Assembly (NCBI GenBank): GCA_046537975.1
Contig: JBKHJR010000001.1
Span: 62,001 to 126,000, forward strand
DNA length: 64,000 nt
Direction of reading: 5' to 3'
Source of the DNA: JAWLDV01 sp046537975
Lineage (GTDB): Bacteria > Desulfobacterota > Desulfobulbia > Desulfobulbales > SURF-16
Below, piece by piece: positions 25,152 to 33,745 of the stretch (position 1 is the first letter of the stretch; the number at the start of each line of letters is the position of its first letter). The notes under the pieces are model-generated. The model did no database searches. It was not told where the DNA came from and was given only the letters and a program-made list of their open reading frames with translations. Both the position numbers and the translations under genes were made by a program.

Positions 25152-26378
25152 TCAGAAAGTGGGCATGGGCATCCGGCCCCATTTGTGACGTGGAGCTATA
25201 TCCTCCACTGCCAGCACTTCCCCGGTGAAGGCGTCTACATCTACCAGTAGGACGGGATGGCGGCGCATACCTACGTCAAAGACATTTTCTCCTTTAACAA
25301 TCCTGCCTTTTTCATCTTCTACCCTCACAAAAATAAAGCGTTCTATATCCAGCTCTTTTTCCTTGCGGCCGATAGTCCCTATGAAATTGGAAAAGATTTT
25401 AAAAAATTTGTGTATTCCTCCCCGGAACTTGTACTTGTGCCACTCCAGGATTTCCGGATAACGTTCAATCATGCTCTCCGGAAATTCTCTGGCCGCCTCG
25501 GTTACCAGGGCCATTAAGAAGAAATCCCGGGGCACGATATAGGCCAGGTTGATACCCGGCTGGGCCTCGAGGAACCTGTCTACTTCCTGGTGGGAACGCA
25601 CCAGTTGGTAAAGGTCTTTCAGTTTTTGATCAGGGTGAGGAAAGGCGGGGAGCAGGGTCATCCTTTCCGTGGTGGCAAGGGGAAGGCTGTTTACCGTATA
25701 GGCGCGCAGTCCCAGAGTAATGGCCATGGCCAGGGCCAGGCAGGCCAGAAAGTTTACCGCCATACCCAGGCTCTTGGGTCTGATCCAGCCGAAAATTTTC
25801 TGATAGATCTTTCCGCCCGGTTCACCGGGGAAAAACATCGGTGTCCGGCGTAGATATGCCCGGTAAGAGTCTCCGGCCTCCCGGACCATGCGGTTTTCCT
25901 CAATCCTGGCCAAAAAATAGTAGACAAAGAGCATGATGATATAAAAGAACAGGATTATAAACCGGGGCCAGTATAAGAGCAGTCCCAGGCCGGCTATGCC
26001 CAGGGCCAGGTATTGGGGATGTCGGTTGAAGGAGTAAATCCAGCCCTGGGCTATCCCGCGCCTGGTAAAGCGATGATAATAAAGGGGAACTGCCGCGGCC
26101 AGGAAGAGAATAAGGCCTATAGGCAGCAGGAGTTGCAAGTAGGAGACGGCGATGATCAGGGGATCAGCCGGGAAGACCATGTGAGGCAGGAAAAATTCAG
26201 CGGTCCAGCTGGTAAGGGGTGAGGAAAACAGGAAGTTGAGGACCGGACCGTAGACCGAGTAGAAGTAGAGAGCGAAAGGGGAGATCATGATAAGGATCTC
26301 CAGGCCGATCAGGAGATAAATAAGCATGGTCCCGGCCGCAATCCATCTGGTTTTCCGCCTTTTTTCAGTACTCCCCAC
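25152..26378 (-). CDS. Membrane protein with isoprenylcysteine/PEMT-type methyltransferase domain
   Basis: The 408-residue protein has about five to six N-terminal membrane helices followed by the ICMT/PEMT-type motif YSFNRHPQYLAL near residue 115 and a VYYFLARIEENRMV segment, the core of membrane-bound methyltransferases. A seventh helix (NFLACLALAMAITLG) and a ~190-residue soluble C-terminal domain follow and are not recognised. The reaction is presumably SAM-dependent methylation of a lipid or lipid-like molecule, but the substrate is unknown. The GTG start has a GGGAGA ribosome site. It lies 70 bases upstream of the selenoprotein gene on the same strand, so the two may form an operon. Confidence 0.75.
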   Translation of the reverse strand: MGSTEKRRKTRWIAAGTMLIYLLIGLEILIMISPFALYFYSVYGPVLNFLFSSPLTSWTAEFFLPHMVFPADPLIIAVSYLQLLLPIGLILFLAAAVPLYYHRFTRRGIAQGWIYSFNRHPQYLALGIAGLGLLLYWPRFIILFFYIIMLFVYYFLARIEENRMVREAGDSYRAYLRRTPMFFPGEPGGKIYQKIFGWIRPKSLGMAVNFLACLALAMAITLGLRAYTVNSLPLATTERMTLLPAFPHPDQKLKDLYQLVRSHQEVDRFLEAQPGINLAYIVPRDFFLMALVTEAAREFPESMIERYPEILEWHKYKFRGGIHKFFKIFSNFIGTIGRKEKELDIERFIFVRVEDEKGRIVKGENVFDVGMRRHPVLLVDVDAFTGEVLAVEDIAPRHKWGRMPMPTF

Positions 26379-26520
26379 TACAGTCTCCCTGCATACTTAC
26401 AGATCGTCAGAATAACCCGGCACCCGACTCCCGATTCATTACATATTCCGGGTTATATTATTACCTGTAATTGCCCTCTAAGGTAAATCATCAAAAGAGA
26501 AGATAGTTTTTCCTGATTCT

Positions 26521-27051
26521 TTATTCCTTTTTTTGGTCAGAAACCCATCTTATGGCGATTCCAATCACCTTCATGTAACCCGATTTTTCAGTTGCATATC
26601 TGCCTCCGTAACAGTAATAAAACCTCCGGGGGTATCCAAATCTGAAATAATAATCCCTGAAATGTCCGGGGCCATAATAATACGGATCGTAGAAATACGG
26701 AGGATAGCCGTGTTCCAAGTAGTAGTGGCAGTCATGGGGTTGGTAAACTCCTCTGGTATATTCTTTTTCTTTCAACACATATACCGCATCAGCACCGAAT
26801 TCAGCTCCCTTGCTTCTGAATATCCTTTCAACCTGTTTCCAGCCGGTTGCCATATCAACTATGATTTCTGCCACTTCCTCGAATTCTCTGTCCGCAGGTT
26901 TTTTTTGAAATATCTTGACTGATTCAGGGTCTGTTGCCGGATAACTTTCTCTGTAACTGGACGTTTTCACCGTCGGTTCAACTGCGCAGCCGTTGGCCGC
27001 TATAACAAAAATAAAAAATAATAAGCCTGTTATGATCCTGGATTTCATCAT
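26521..27051 (-). CDS. Tyr/Gly-rich lipoprotein of unknown function
   Basis: The 176 residues begin with a lipoprotein signal (MMKSRIITGLLFFIFVIAANGC, Cys22 as lipobox). A compact domain follows (KIFQKKPADREFEEVAEIIVD, GADAVYVLKEKE), of the type that checks out as small alpha/beta outer-membrane lipoproteins. Residues ~106-150 are rich in Tyr, His, Pro and Phe (GYPPYFYDPYYYGPG). No specific function can be assigned. It lies alone between the methyltransferase gene and the channel gene, all on the minus strand. Confidence 0.7.
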   Translation of the reverse strand: MMKSRIITGLLFFIFVIAANGCAVEPTVKTSSYRESYPATDPESVKIFQKKPADREFEEVAEIIVDMATGWKQVERIFRSKGAEFGADAVYVLKEKEYTRGVYQPHDCHYYLEHGYPPYFYDPYYYGPGHFRDYYFRFGYPRRFYYCYGGRYATEKSGYMKVIGIAIRWVSDQKKE

Positions 27052-27178
27052 TTTCTCTTCAGCAAAACCGTTTCCGCCTTTTTTGTATTGAAGACGCAGC
27101 TATAAGGCATGATATCTGATGTCCATAGGGCCGGGGGGGCGGCACGTTTTTGAATACATTCCCTTATAACACGGACAA

Positions 27179-28681
27179 TTATGTTTTCTTGCTTTCCTTT
27201 TTTTCTACCTGTCCTTGTGTCCAGTTCTCCAGCTTTTCGGCGGCTACGGTGCGGCCGCCGATACCAAAGGCGATTGCTGCAGCCACCGCAATCGAACCCA
27301 GCAGTAAGCCGAAAGCGAGAATTATAATTTCGTTTGCCAGCCCCATCTGGCGCAGGGCGACAGCACCGGTCAGGCCGAGAATGGCTGCTTTGGCCACGAT
27401 TGCCACCAGTTCCGCCTGCTGCAGTTCACTGCTGCGGATTGCCCGTCCGGCAATACTGCTCAGCCACAGACCTACGGTAAATATGACCAGTCCGAACAGA
27501 ATATGGCCTATAATGACGGTGAGTTCGGAAATCAGTTGACCGATCGCTGAAAAGCCGAGCACGTTTGCGGCCTCTATCGTCGCAAAAAGCATGATGACGA
27601 CCAGCGCAACCCAGCCGGCGATTTCAGAAGGAGATTTTTCGCCCTCTTTGGGTTCACGCCAGATCCCAACCTGTGCCGGGAGATTATCAAAGCCTACCCC
27701 GTGCAGTATTTCGGTGGCGAGCCCGCAAATCACCCGGGCGATTATGTAGGATATGGTCAGGATCAGGACTGCTGCAAAGATCAAGGGCAGTGCCTGTAGT
27801 ATGAGGTTCAGCATGTTGCTGGCAGGCTGTGTTACTGCATCGAGCTGGAGGGCGTTTAAGGCCGCGATCAGTACTGGAATCAGAACCAGGACGTAGGCAA
27901 TAATACCAAGAGTTTCCGAGAGATTCTCTTTGCCGAAAATCCGTTTCAGACCCGTTTCTTCAGTGAGGCGGTCTGCTCCCAGGGCCGAAGAAAAATTAAC
28001 GGTTAATCGTTGCAGGATCCGGGCACCGATCCAGCCTGCAAGCATGATCAGCACTGCTCCGAACAGGTTCGGCAGGTACATAAGAAAGCGGTCCACCGTA
28101 TTGCGGACAGGTTCAATAAATCCCTGCAGATCGAGGGCTCCGGCGATGGCGGGGATAAAAAGGATGATCACCAGCCAGTACACCACATCGGCCAGGGTTT
28201 GGGAAACCGGTGCTTCTTTTGTTTCCTCTCCGCTCAGGTGTTGATCAAGTTTGGAGGCAGAACCCAGTTTCCGGATAACTGCCCTCATAATGGTTGCGAC
28301 CGCCCAGGCCACCAGGACCAAGAGAATAGCGCCGACAAAGCGGGGGATATAAGCAAAAACCCGGCTGAGCATTTCATTAAGCGGCTCAGTAGCCAGAGTG
28401 AGCCCTAATGCCTGGAGAAAGGCCACCAGAACGAGAACCAGGATGAAGTAAAATACAATCTTCGAACCGGTTTGTTCCACGTTTATTTCCTTGCCTCCCT
28501 CTTCACCGGCCATCCATTTTACCAGATTCTTGCCTAAAGAGGTGCCTTTTAGAATGCGTCGTACAACTGCAGCGAGCCCAAGCGCAAATAACCAGCCCAC
28601 AATGAGTATAAGAATTGCACCAATCAGGTTGGGCAAATACTCAGCCAACCTTGTCCATGTTTCATTTATATTATTTATCAT
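27179..28681 (-). CDS. Conserved TM-helix repeat (small-conductance channel-like) protein
   Basis: The ~500-residue protein has repeated units made of a membrane helix and a short loop with an Asn/Pro pattern (YLPNLIGAILILIVGWLFALGLAAVVRRIL; YIPRFVGAILLVLVAWAVATIMRAVIRK; YLPNLFGAVLIMLAGWIGARILQRL; ALPLIFAAVLILTISYIIARVI). This is the TM_helix repeat seen in MscS-related membrane proteins. The role is likely osmotic or mechanosensitive, but no MscS beta domain is evident. I start at the ATG at 28681 because GGGAGG lies eight bases before it, not at an in-frame ATG at 28717. The gene stands alone. Confidence 0.8.
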   Translation of the reverse strand: MINNINETWTRLAEYLPNLIGAILILIVGWLFALGLAAVVRRILKGTSLGKNLVKWMAGEEGGKEINVEQTGSKIVFYFILVLVLVAFLQALGLTLATEPLNEMLSRVFAYIPRFVGAILLVLVAWAVATIMRAVIRKLGSASKLDQHLSGEETKEAPVSQTLADVVYWLVIILFIPAIAGALDLQGFIEPVRNTVDRFLMYLPNLFGAVLIMLAGWIGARILQRLTVNFSSALGADRLTEETGLKRIFGKENLSETLGIIAYVLVLIPVLIAALNALQLDAVTQPASNMLNLILQALPLIFAAVLILTISYIIARVICGLATEILHGVGFDNLPAQVGIWREPKEGEKSPSEIAGWVALVVIMLFATIEAANVLGFSAIGQLISELTVIIGHILFGLVIFTVGLWLSSIAGRAIRSSELQQAELVAIVAKAAILGLTGAVALRQMGLANEIIILAFGLLLGSIAVAAAIAFGIGGRTVAAEKLENWTQGQVEKKESKKT

Positions 28682-29117
28682 TTTGACTACCTCCCTTTTC
28701 TCTTGATCAAAGATCAATAAGTTGCTTTCTCAGTAACGGTCATAAGGAAAAAACGTTACCGCCCCCTTTGAAACTAAACCCTACTTTTATCCTCTATAAT
28801 CCATTCTGCTTTGTCAAGATCAAGGCGGGAATGATAGGGAAAAAATGGACGAAAATGGAATACACCATACTGCCGGGGAGAATATCAGGCCGGAGTAAAC
28901 CTGCAAAGAAAGCCTATGATATTTTTGAGACCGTTTGACTGCTTTCAGGGATTCTGCGAAGATAAAATAAGAAGTCTTCAGGCTGATTGCAATTGAACCC
29001 GCTGTTGCCGGGCTTTTAAAGAACTGGCCGGGGTAAGGGAGGTTGGCCGTCATTGATGATCAGGGCAGGCGGCTGACTTCCAGGGAAAGGATGTTCTGAT
29101 GAGATTAGGAGAGGTTG
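28682..29117. other. Intergenic region with no recognised gene
   Basis: This 436-base stretch lies between the divergent channel gene and the CDF-like small frame. It is fairly AT-rich at the left end. A 77-codon minus-strand frame in the middle has no ribosome site and no protein-like composition. I see no RNA gene or strong terminator. Confidence 0.5.
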
Positions 29118-29258
29118 ATGATTAATAGTGCGGAAAAAGTCACCCTTCTCTCCATTCTTGCCAATCTACTGCTGGTTTCAGTAAAGGCTTTCCTGGCCCT
29201 GGCTGAGACAATGGCTGAACTGGATATAAAAGCACTGAATAGCAGGAGGGAGAAATGA
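29118..29258 (+). pseudogene. Short frame resembling the N-terminus of a CDF cation transporter
   Basis: The 46-residue frame begins INSAEKVTLLSILANLLLVSVKAF, which resembles the first membrane helix of cation diffusion facilitators, then turns to a charged end (LDIKALNSRREK). Its TGA overlaps the ATG of the mrp-like gene (ATGA) and its last codons contain that gene's AGGAGGG ribosome site, so the end is natural for coupling. A CDF protein is about 300 residues, so if the resemblance is real most of the gene has been removed. A genuine small membrane protein is the alternative. Homology is judged by eye only. Confidence 0.4.
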
Positions 29259-29701
29259 TTGATGAGGAAAAGGTTAAAGAAAAACTAAAAGAGCTGAAGC
29301 ACCCCGGGTTCGGGAAGTCCTTGCTGGAGCTGGGTATGATCCGTGACATTGGCATTGTAGATGGGACGGTTAATCTGACTCTGGCCCTAAAAAATGACCG
29401 TTCTTCTTTTCGCGGAACTCTGGAAAAGAAGATAAAAGATGGTCTTTCTTCGGTTGAAGGTGTGGCGGAGGTCCGGATTGAAGTGACCACTCTGAGCCGG
29501 GAAGAGATTGAGCGCTTGTTCCCCAAACAGGAATTAAAGGGGATTAAACAGGTGGAGAGAATTATTGCCGTGGCCAGCGGCAAGGGAGGAGTAGGAAAAA
29601 CCACAGTGGCGGTTAATCTGGCCCTGGCCCTGCATCAGCAGGGGTTCAGGACGGGGCTCATGGATGCTGATATCTATGGCCCGGCCCTTCCATATCGATA
29701 A
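29255..29701 (+). CDS. Mrp/NBP35-type iron-sulphur carrier, N-terminal part (split gene)
   Basis: The 148 residues contain an N-terminal MIP18/DUF59 domain (~1-85, EEKVKEKLKELKHPGFGKSL) and the start of the ParA-like ATPase: SGKGGVGKTT at 108-117 and DADIYGPALP at 137-146. The frame then ends at a TAA just where the family continues with xMLDL. The remainder is encoded by the next frame, which starts at the A of that TAA (TAATG). Eight bases separate the Pro codon and the next ATG where three are expected. So the gene is either frameshifted or works as two coupled chains. Mrp proteins assemble and deliver Fe-S clusters, a role relevant to the many Fe-S enzymes here. Confidence 0.8.
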   Translation: MIDEEKVKEKLKELKHPGFGKSLLELGMIRDIGIVDGTVNLTLALKNDRSSFRGTLEKKIKDGLSSVEGVAEVRIEVTTLSREEIERLFPKQELKGIKQVERIIAVASGKGGVGKTTVAVNLALALHQQGFRTGLMDADIYGPALPYR

Positions 29702-30300
29702 TGCTTGATTTGTATAATCAGGCGGATTTCAGCGGTGATGTAGCCAGGCCCCTGGAAAAATACGGGCTCAGGATTATGTCTCTGGGGATGTCCGCCAAAC
29801 AGGATCAGGCCTTTATCTGGCGGGGTCCCTTGGTTTCCAAAATGATCCACAATCTTCTGGATAAAGTGGAATGGGGAAGGCTCGACTATCTGGTGGTTGA
29901 TCTGCCTCCGGGAACCGGAGACCCTTCTATTTCCGTGGCCCACTCCATACCAGACGCAGAAATAGTAATGGTAACCACTCCCCAGAAGCTCGCCCTGGCT
30001 GATGTCAGGAGGGCTGTGAACCTGTTTAACCTATACCATCTTGACATAATCGGTCTGGTGGAGAACATGTCCTACTTTGCCTGCGGTCACGGAGATAAAG
30101 TTTTTGATATCTTTGGTCGCGGAGGGGGGGATGAGTTCAGCCGGGAGAGCGATATTCCCTTACTGGGTTCTATCCCCCTTGATCTCGCGGTCAGGAAAAG
30201 TGAGGATTCAGGCAAGCCCTTGATGGTTGGAGCCCCCGATTCCGAGGCAGGCAGGATCGTTCAGGATATTGCCGGAAAAATCAGTGGTTGGAGCGATTGA
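29701..30300 (+). CDS. Mrp/NBP35-type iron-sulphur carrier, C-terminal part (split gene)
   Basis: The 199 residues continue the ATPase of the previous gene: GMSAKQDQAFIWRGPLVSKM, the Walker B-like DYLVVDLPPGTGD, and VENMSYFACGHG near residue 125. Mrp proteins usually have a CxxC at that last site, and here the second Cys is Gly (C-G-H-G), so cluster binding may differ. There is no own ribosome site; translation would rely on the TAATG overlap. The two parts add up to about 347 residues, the normal length for Mrp. Confidence 0.78.
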   Translation: MLDLYNQADFSGDVARPLEKYGLRIMSLGMSAKQDQAFIWRGPLVSKMIHNLLDKVEWGRLDYLVVDLPPGTGDPSISVAHSIPDAEIVMVTTPQKLALADVRRAVNLFNLYHLDIIGLVENMSYFACGHGDKVFDIFGRGGGDEFSRESDIPLLGSIPLDLAVRKSEDSGKPLMVGAPDSEAGRIVQDIAGKISGWSD

Positions 30301-30358
30301 TTGTCTTGCCCCTAAGGTTCGGGGTTGAGGGTATTTAAATACAGAGAGACAAGACTTC

Positions 30359-30616
30359 ATGATTGAGATGCTGACCGATAATATAAGCCATGCCCTGATG
30401 ATTACCGGCTTTGTCTTCATGATGATGATCGTGGTGGAATACTTTAATATCCTGACCGGAGGTTTGTGGCAGCAGGCTTTTCGGGGCAGCTTATGGAAAC
30501 AGTATCTGCTGGCCGGAGTCCTGGCTGAATCCCGGCTGGATTTTTTGAAGGTCAAGGCAATCAACCTGACAGCGGGATTTCTGGTGGGACTGGGGAGTTA
30601 TCTGGCCGGTTGGTAA
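30359..30616 (+). pseudogene. Remnant of a ten-helix metal exporter (ArsP_2-type), internally deleted
   Basis: The 85 residues start like putative manganese/heavy-metal exporters of the ArsP_2 type (MIEMLTDNISHALMITGFVF, VVEYFNILTGG, QYLLA at residue 51) and then pass directly to what looks like their final helix (DFLKVKAINLTAGFLVGLGSYLAGW). Complete members have roughly 300 or more residues, so most of the membrane core is missing, in frame. The join lies near CTGCTGGCCGG, similar in sequence to the ahcY join. A real small protein cannot be excluded. Upstream are short inverted repeats (GTCTTG/CAAGAC at 30303-30355). Confidence 0.55.
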
Positions 30617-30741
30617 AAAAATTTGCTTGATGATTTTGGTTTTCCTGGTCGGGATTTATTTGCTATCCTTTAATCTGATGGCTGGTTATGGATGATACGA
30701 CTGACCTTTATATTACCATTAAGGGACAGAGGAGAAGGCAT

Positions 30742-31398
30742 ATGAAAGAAGAAGATGAAAAGACCTGTCAGTGTCAGGATGAGCAGGAGATAGAAGAGGA
30801 ACAGGGCGGAGTTACCCGGCGGGGTTTTCTGGCTACTGTCGGGGCTGGGGCTGTGGCCTTCGCCGCCGGCGGCAGGGCCGGTGCGCCGGCTCCGGCGATT
30901 GCGGCTGCAGGAGAGAGGCAAGCGGCTGAGACTGTTTCCGTTGTTCTTAATATTAACAGCACTTCCCACCGTCTTCTCGTGGAGTCACGCTGGTCTCTGA
31001 TGTATGTACTGCGGGAGCTTCTGGGGCTGACCGGAACCAAGGTGGGTTGCGGACGCGGGGAATGTGGGGCCTGTACGGTTCTGATTGACGATGTCCCCCG
31101 CTACGGTTGCCTTACTCTGGCGGTCGAAGCTGAAGGTCACCGCATAACCACGGTGGAAGGTCTGATGGACGGCGAGGAACTGGGTGCGGTTCAACAGGCC
31201 TTTGTGGAAAAGGATGCCATGCAGTGCGGCTATTGTATCCCGGGCCAGATTGTCTCTGTTGAAGGACTTTTGCGGAAGAACCCCAGGCCCGGCAGGGATG
31301 AGATACGCCTGGGTGTAAGTGGTAATCTCTGCCGCTGCGGTTCCTATGAACATATTTTTAAGGCGGCGGAAAGGGCGTCTGAGCTGAAACGCAAATGA
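30742..31398 (+). CDS. Tat-exported [2Fe-2S] subunit of a molybdenum hydroxylase (PaoA/YagT-like)
   Basis: The 218-residue subunit starts at the ATG at 30742 (AGGAGAAGG upstream). A twin-arginine signal, TRRGFLATVGAGAVAFAAGG at residues 25-44, directs it to the periplasm through the Tat system. The mature part holds two [2Fe-2S] clusters: the plant-type CGRGECGACTVLID and the helical CGYCIPGQI plus CRCG pair. It is the small chain of the xanthine-dehydrogenase/aldehyde-oxidoreductase family, moving electrons from the Mo centre to FAD. Export with its partners by the hitch-hiker mode is known for E. coli PaoABC. It heads an operon of five genes. An in-frame GTG/ATG at 30688 is less likely. Confidence 0.93.
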   Translation: MKEEDEKTCQCQDEQEIEEEQGGVTRRGFLATVGAGAVAFAAGGRAGAPAPAIAAAGERQAAETVSVVLNINSTSHRLLVESRWSLMYVLRELLGLTGTKVGCGRGECGACTVLIDDVPRYGCLTLAVEAEGHRITTVEGLMDGEELGAVQQAFVEKDAMQCGYCIPGQIVSVEGLLRKNPRPGRDEIRLGVSGNLCRCGSYEHIFKAAERASELKRK

Positions 31399-31411
31399 AA
31401 AGGTGACTTCT

Positions 31412-33745
31412 ATGAAAGATGACAGCAGCATATATTATAAGGAAGGGATTCCGGTCCCGGAAACCCCCGAGCCGGGAGAGAATCCGGCAGCCTGGAAAAA
31501 GACCAGGATAATCGGGGGATCCTCTCCCAGGGTAGACGCCTATGAAAGGGTGAGCGGCACCGCGATATATCCCTCTGATATTACTCTGCCCAATATGATC
31601 TATGGCGCCATTCTGCGCTGTCCCCATCCCCATGCCCGGGTTAAAAAACTGGATTTAAGCGGAGCTAAGAAGATGGACGGGATCTATGCTGTCCTGGGGG
31701 GCGAGGCAGAAGAAGGTAAATTGAAATGGCCCTACAGCGAAGAGGTCATCAGCCGGCTCTTCGACCCTGAATGCCGTTTCGAAGGAGAGGCTGTTGCTGC
31801 AGTGGCGGCAGCTACCCCTTATCTGGCCCGGGATGCCCTCAGGGCTATAAAAGTGGAGTACGAGGTTCTGTCTCATCTGGTGGATGAGAGGCAGGCTCTG
31901 AAATCCGGGGTGGTAGAGGTACATAAGGGCGGCAACAAGGTCAAGGAGGAGGCCTATGAAAGAGGGGATGTGGAAAAAGGGTTTGCCGAGGCAGACGTCG
32001 TTCTGACCCGTGAATACCGAACTTCCTGTGAACTTCATACCCCTGTGGAACTGCACGGTTGTGTGGCCAACTGGGAAGGAGATAGCTTGACCATATATGA
32101 ATCCACCCAGGGGGTTTACGCCGTACAGGCCAAGGCGGCGGAAATGCTGGGTCTGCCTTTTTCCAAGGTCAGAGTGGTAGGCCATTACATGGGGGGAGGA
32201 TTCGGCAGCAAGCTCCAGGCCGGTAAATATACCATTATCGCAGCTCTTCTGGCCAGACAGAGCGGCCGGCCGGTAAAACATTTTCTCAGTCGGGAGGAGA
32301 CCTTTCTTGCTGCAGGAAACAGGCCGCCTGCCAATATGAAGCTAAAGGCAGGTGCTAAAAAAGACGGAACTTTGACCGCCCTGGAATTTGAGGCCCTGGG
32401 TACGGGAGGGGCTTATCCGGCCGGGGGTACATCCCTGCTGGACTGGCTTGCCCGTGATCTTTACACCTGCCCCAATGTCAAGACCAGGACTACGGATGTC
32501 TATATCCATGCCGGTCCGGCCCGGCCTTTCCGGGCTCCGGGCCATCCCCAGTGTTCCTGGGCCCTGGAGCAGATGATGGATTCCCTGGCTGAGGCGGTGG
32601 ATCTCGATCCGGTTGATATCCGTCTGCGGAATGTGCCGGAAGTGAGTCAGGCCAGGGAGGGCAGTCCCCCCTATACTACCACGGGTCTCAAAGAGTGCCT
32701 GACCAAGGGGGCGGAGGCCTTTGGCTGGCAGGAGTCCCGCCGAAAGACTGCGTCCGGCAGGAAATCGGAAAATCATCTGAAAAGAGGTGTGGGCATGGGG
32801 GGATGCCTCTGGGTCGCCGGCGATGGCGGCCCGCCTTCCACCGTGGTGGTCAAGCTCTTCAGCGACGGCAGTGCAAATCTCAACATGGGCGCCAGTGATA
32901 TCGGCACTGGTACCAAAACCATTATGGCCATGGTGGTTGCGGAAGAGCTGGGGATCAAGCCGGAAATGATCCAGATTGAACATGCTGATACCGGTTCCAC
33001 CCAGTATGCCACTCCCAGCGGAGGAAGCAAGACTGTGCCCACTGAATCTCCGGCGGTTCGGGCGGCAGCAGTGGAGGTCAAACGCCAGGTCCTGGCCATG
33101 GCTGCGGAAGATTTTGATACTGACGAGGAAAATCTGAGTTACATCGGTGATCATGTTGAGCTAAAGGGAGATGACAGCAGCAGAAAAAGAATTACCGAGA
33201 TCTCCAGGCTCAAAAAGCGTGGCGTGGTAATCGGGGTGGGCTATCGCGGTCCCAATCCGGAGGGTAAGGTGGTCAATCCTTTTGCCGCCCAGTTCTGCGA
33301 GGTGGAAGTAAACACCAGGACAGGTGAAGTACGTGTTGTCCGTTTTCTGGGAGCCCATGAAAGCGGTAGAGTGATGGACCGCCTTACCTTTGACAACCAG
33401 GTTTTCGGCGGCATAGCTATGGGTATTGGTCTGGGGCTGACCGAGCATCGTATTCTGGATGGTAAACAGACCGGTAAGATGGTCAACCGTAACTGGCATG
33501 ACTATAAGCTGCCTACCGCCCTTGACATCCCGGAAGAACAGACCTCTCTGGCGGTGGAGATGCCCGATCATGAAGCCAACAGCACCGGGGCCAAGGGCCT
33601 TGGAGAACCGGTGACCATCCCCACTGCTGCGGCCATTGCCAATGCTATATATGATGCCACCGGGGTCCGGGTTTCCGAGTCGCCCGCCAATCCTCTGAAC
33701 TTAAAAAGTCTGTTGGCAGAGCACTACAGGGAGGAAAAATCATGA
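31412..33745 (+). CDS. Molybdenum cofactor subunit of periplasmic aldehyde-type oxidoreductase (PaoC/YagR-like)
   Basis: This ~777-residue subunit holds the molybdopterin site. Motifs are VDAYERVSGTAIYPSDI at the N-terminus, GGGFGSK near residue 266, PFRAPGHPQ, GASDIGTGT, and GAKGLGEPV near the C-terminus with the catalytic Glu. It oxidises aldehydes or N-heterocycles by adding water-derived oxygen. The substrate is not predictable from sequence. It starts at the ATG at 31412 (AAGGTGA upstream) and its stop overlaps the FAD subunit start (ATGA). It has no signal peptide and would be exported as a complex with the Tat-bearing small subunit. Confidence 0.93.
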   Translation: MKDDSSIYYKEGIPVPETPEPGENPAAWKKTRIIGGSSPRVDAYERVSGTAIYPSDITLPNMIYGAILRCPHPHARVKKLDLSGAKKMDGIYAVLGGEAEEGKLKWPYSEEVISRLFDPECRFEGEAVAAVAAATPYLARDALRAIKVEYEVLSHLVDERQALKSGVVEVHKGGNKVKEEAYERGDVEKGFAEADVVLTREYRTSCELHTPVELHGCVANWEGDSLTIYESTQGVYAVQAKAAEMLGLPFSKVRVVGHYMGGGFGSKLQAGKYTIIAALLARQSGRPVKHFLSREETFLAAGNRPPANMKLKAGAKKDGTLTALEFEALGTGGAYPAGGTSLLDWLARDLYTCPNVKTRTTDVYIHAGPARPFRAPGHPQCSWALEQMMDSLAEAVDLDPVDIRLRNVPEVSQAREGSPPYTTTGLKECLTKGAEAFGWQESRRKTASGRKSENHLKRGVGMGGCLWVAGDGGPPSTVVVKLFSDGSANLNMGASDIGTGTKTIMAMVVAEELGIKPEMIQIEHADTGSTQYATPSGGSKTVPTESPAVRAAAVEVKRQVLAMAAEDFDTDEENLSYIGDHVELKGDDSSRKRITEISRLKKRGVVIGVGYRGPNPEGKVVNPFAAQFCEVEVNTRTGEVRVVRFLGAHESGRVMDRLTFDNQVFGGIAMGIGLGLTEHRILDGKQTGKMVNRNWHDYKLPTALDIPEEQTSLAVEMPDHEANSTGAKGLGEPVTIPTAAAIANAIYDATGVRVSESPANPLNLKSLLAEHYREEKS

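Noticed and set aside
28820..29053. 77-codon minus-strand frame
   Set aside because: No ribosome site, unusual composition and no similarity to known proteins.
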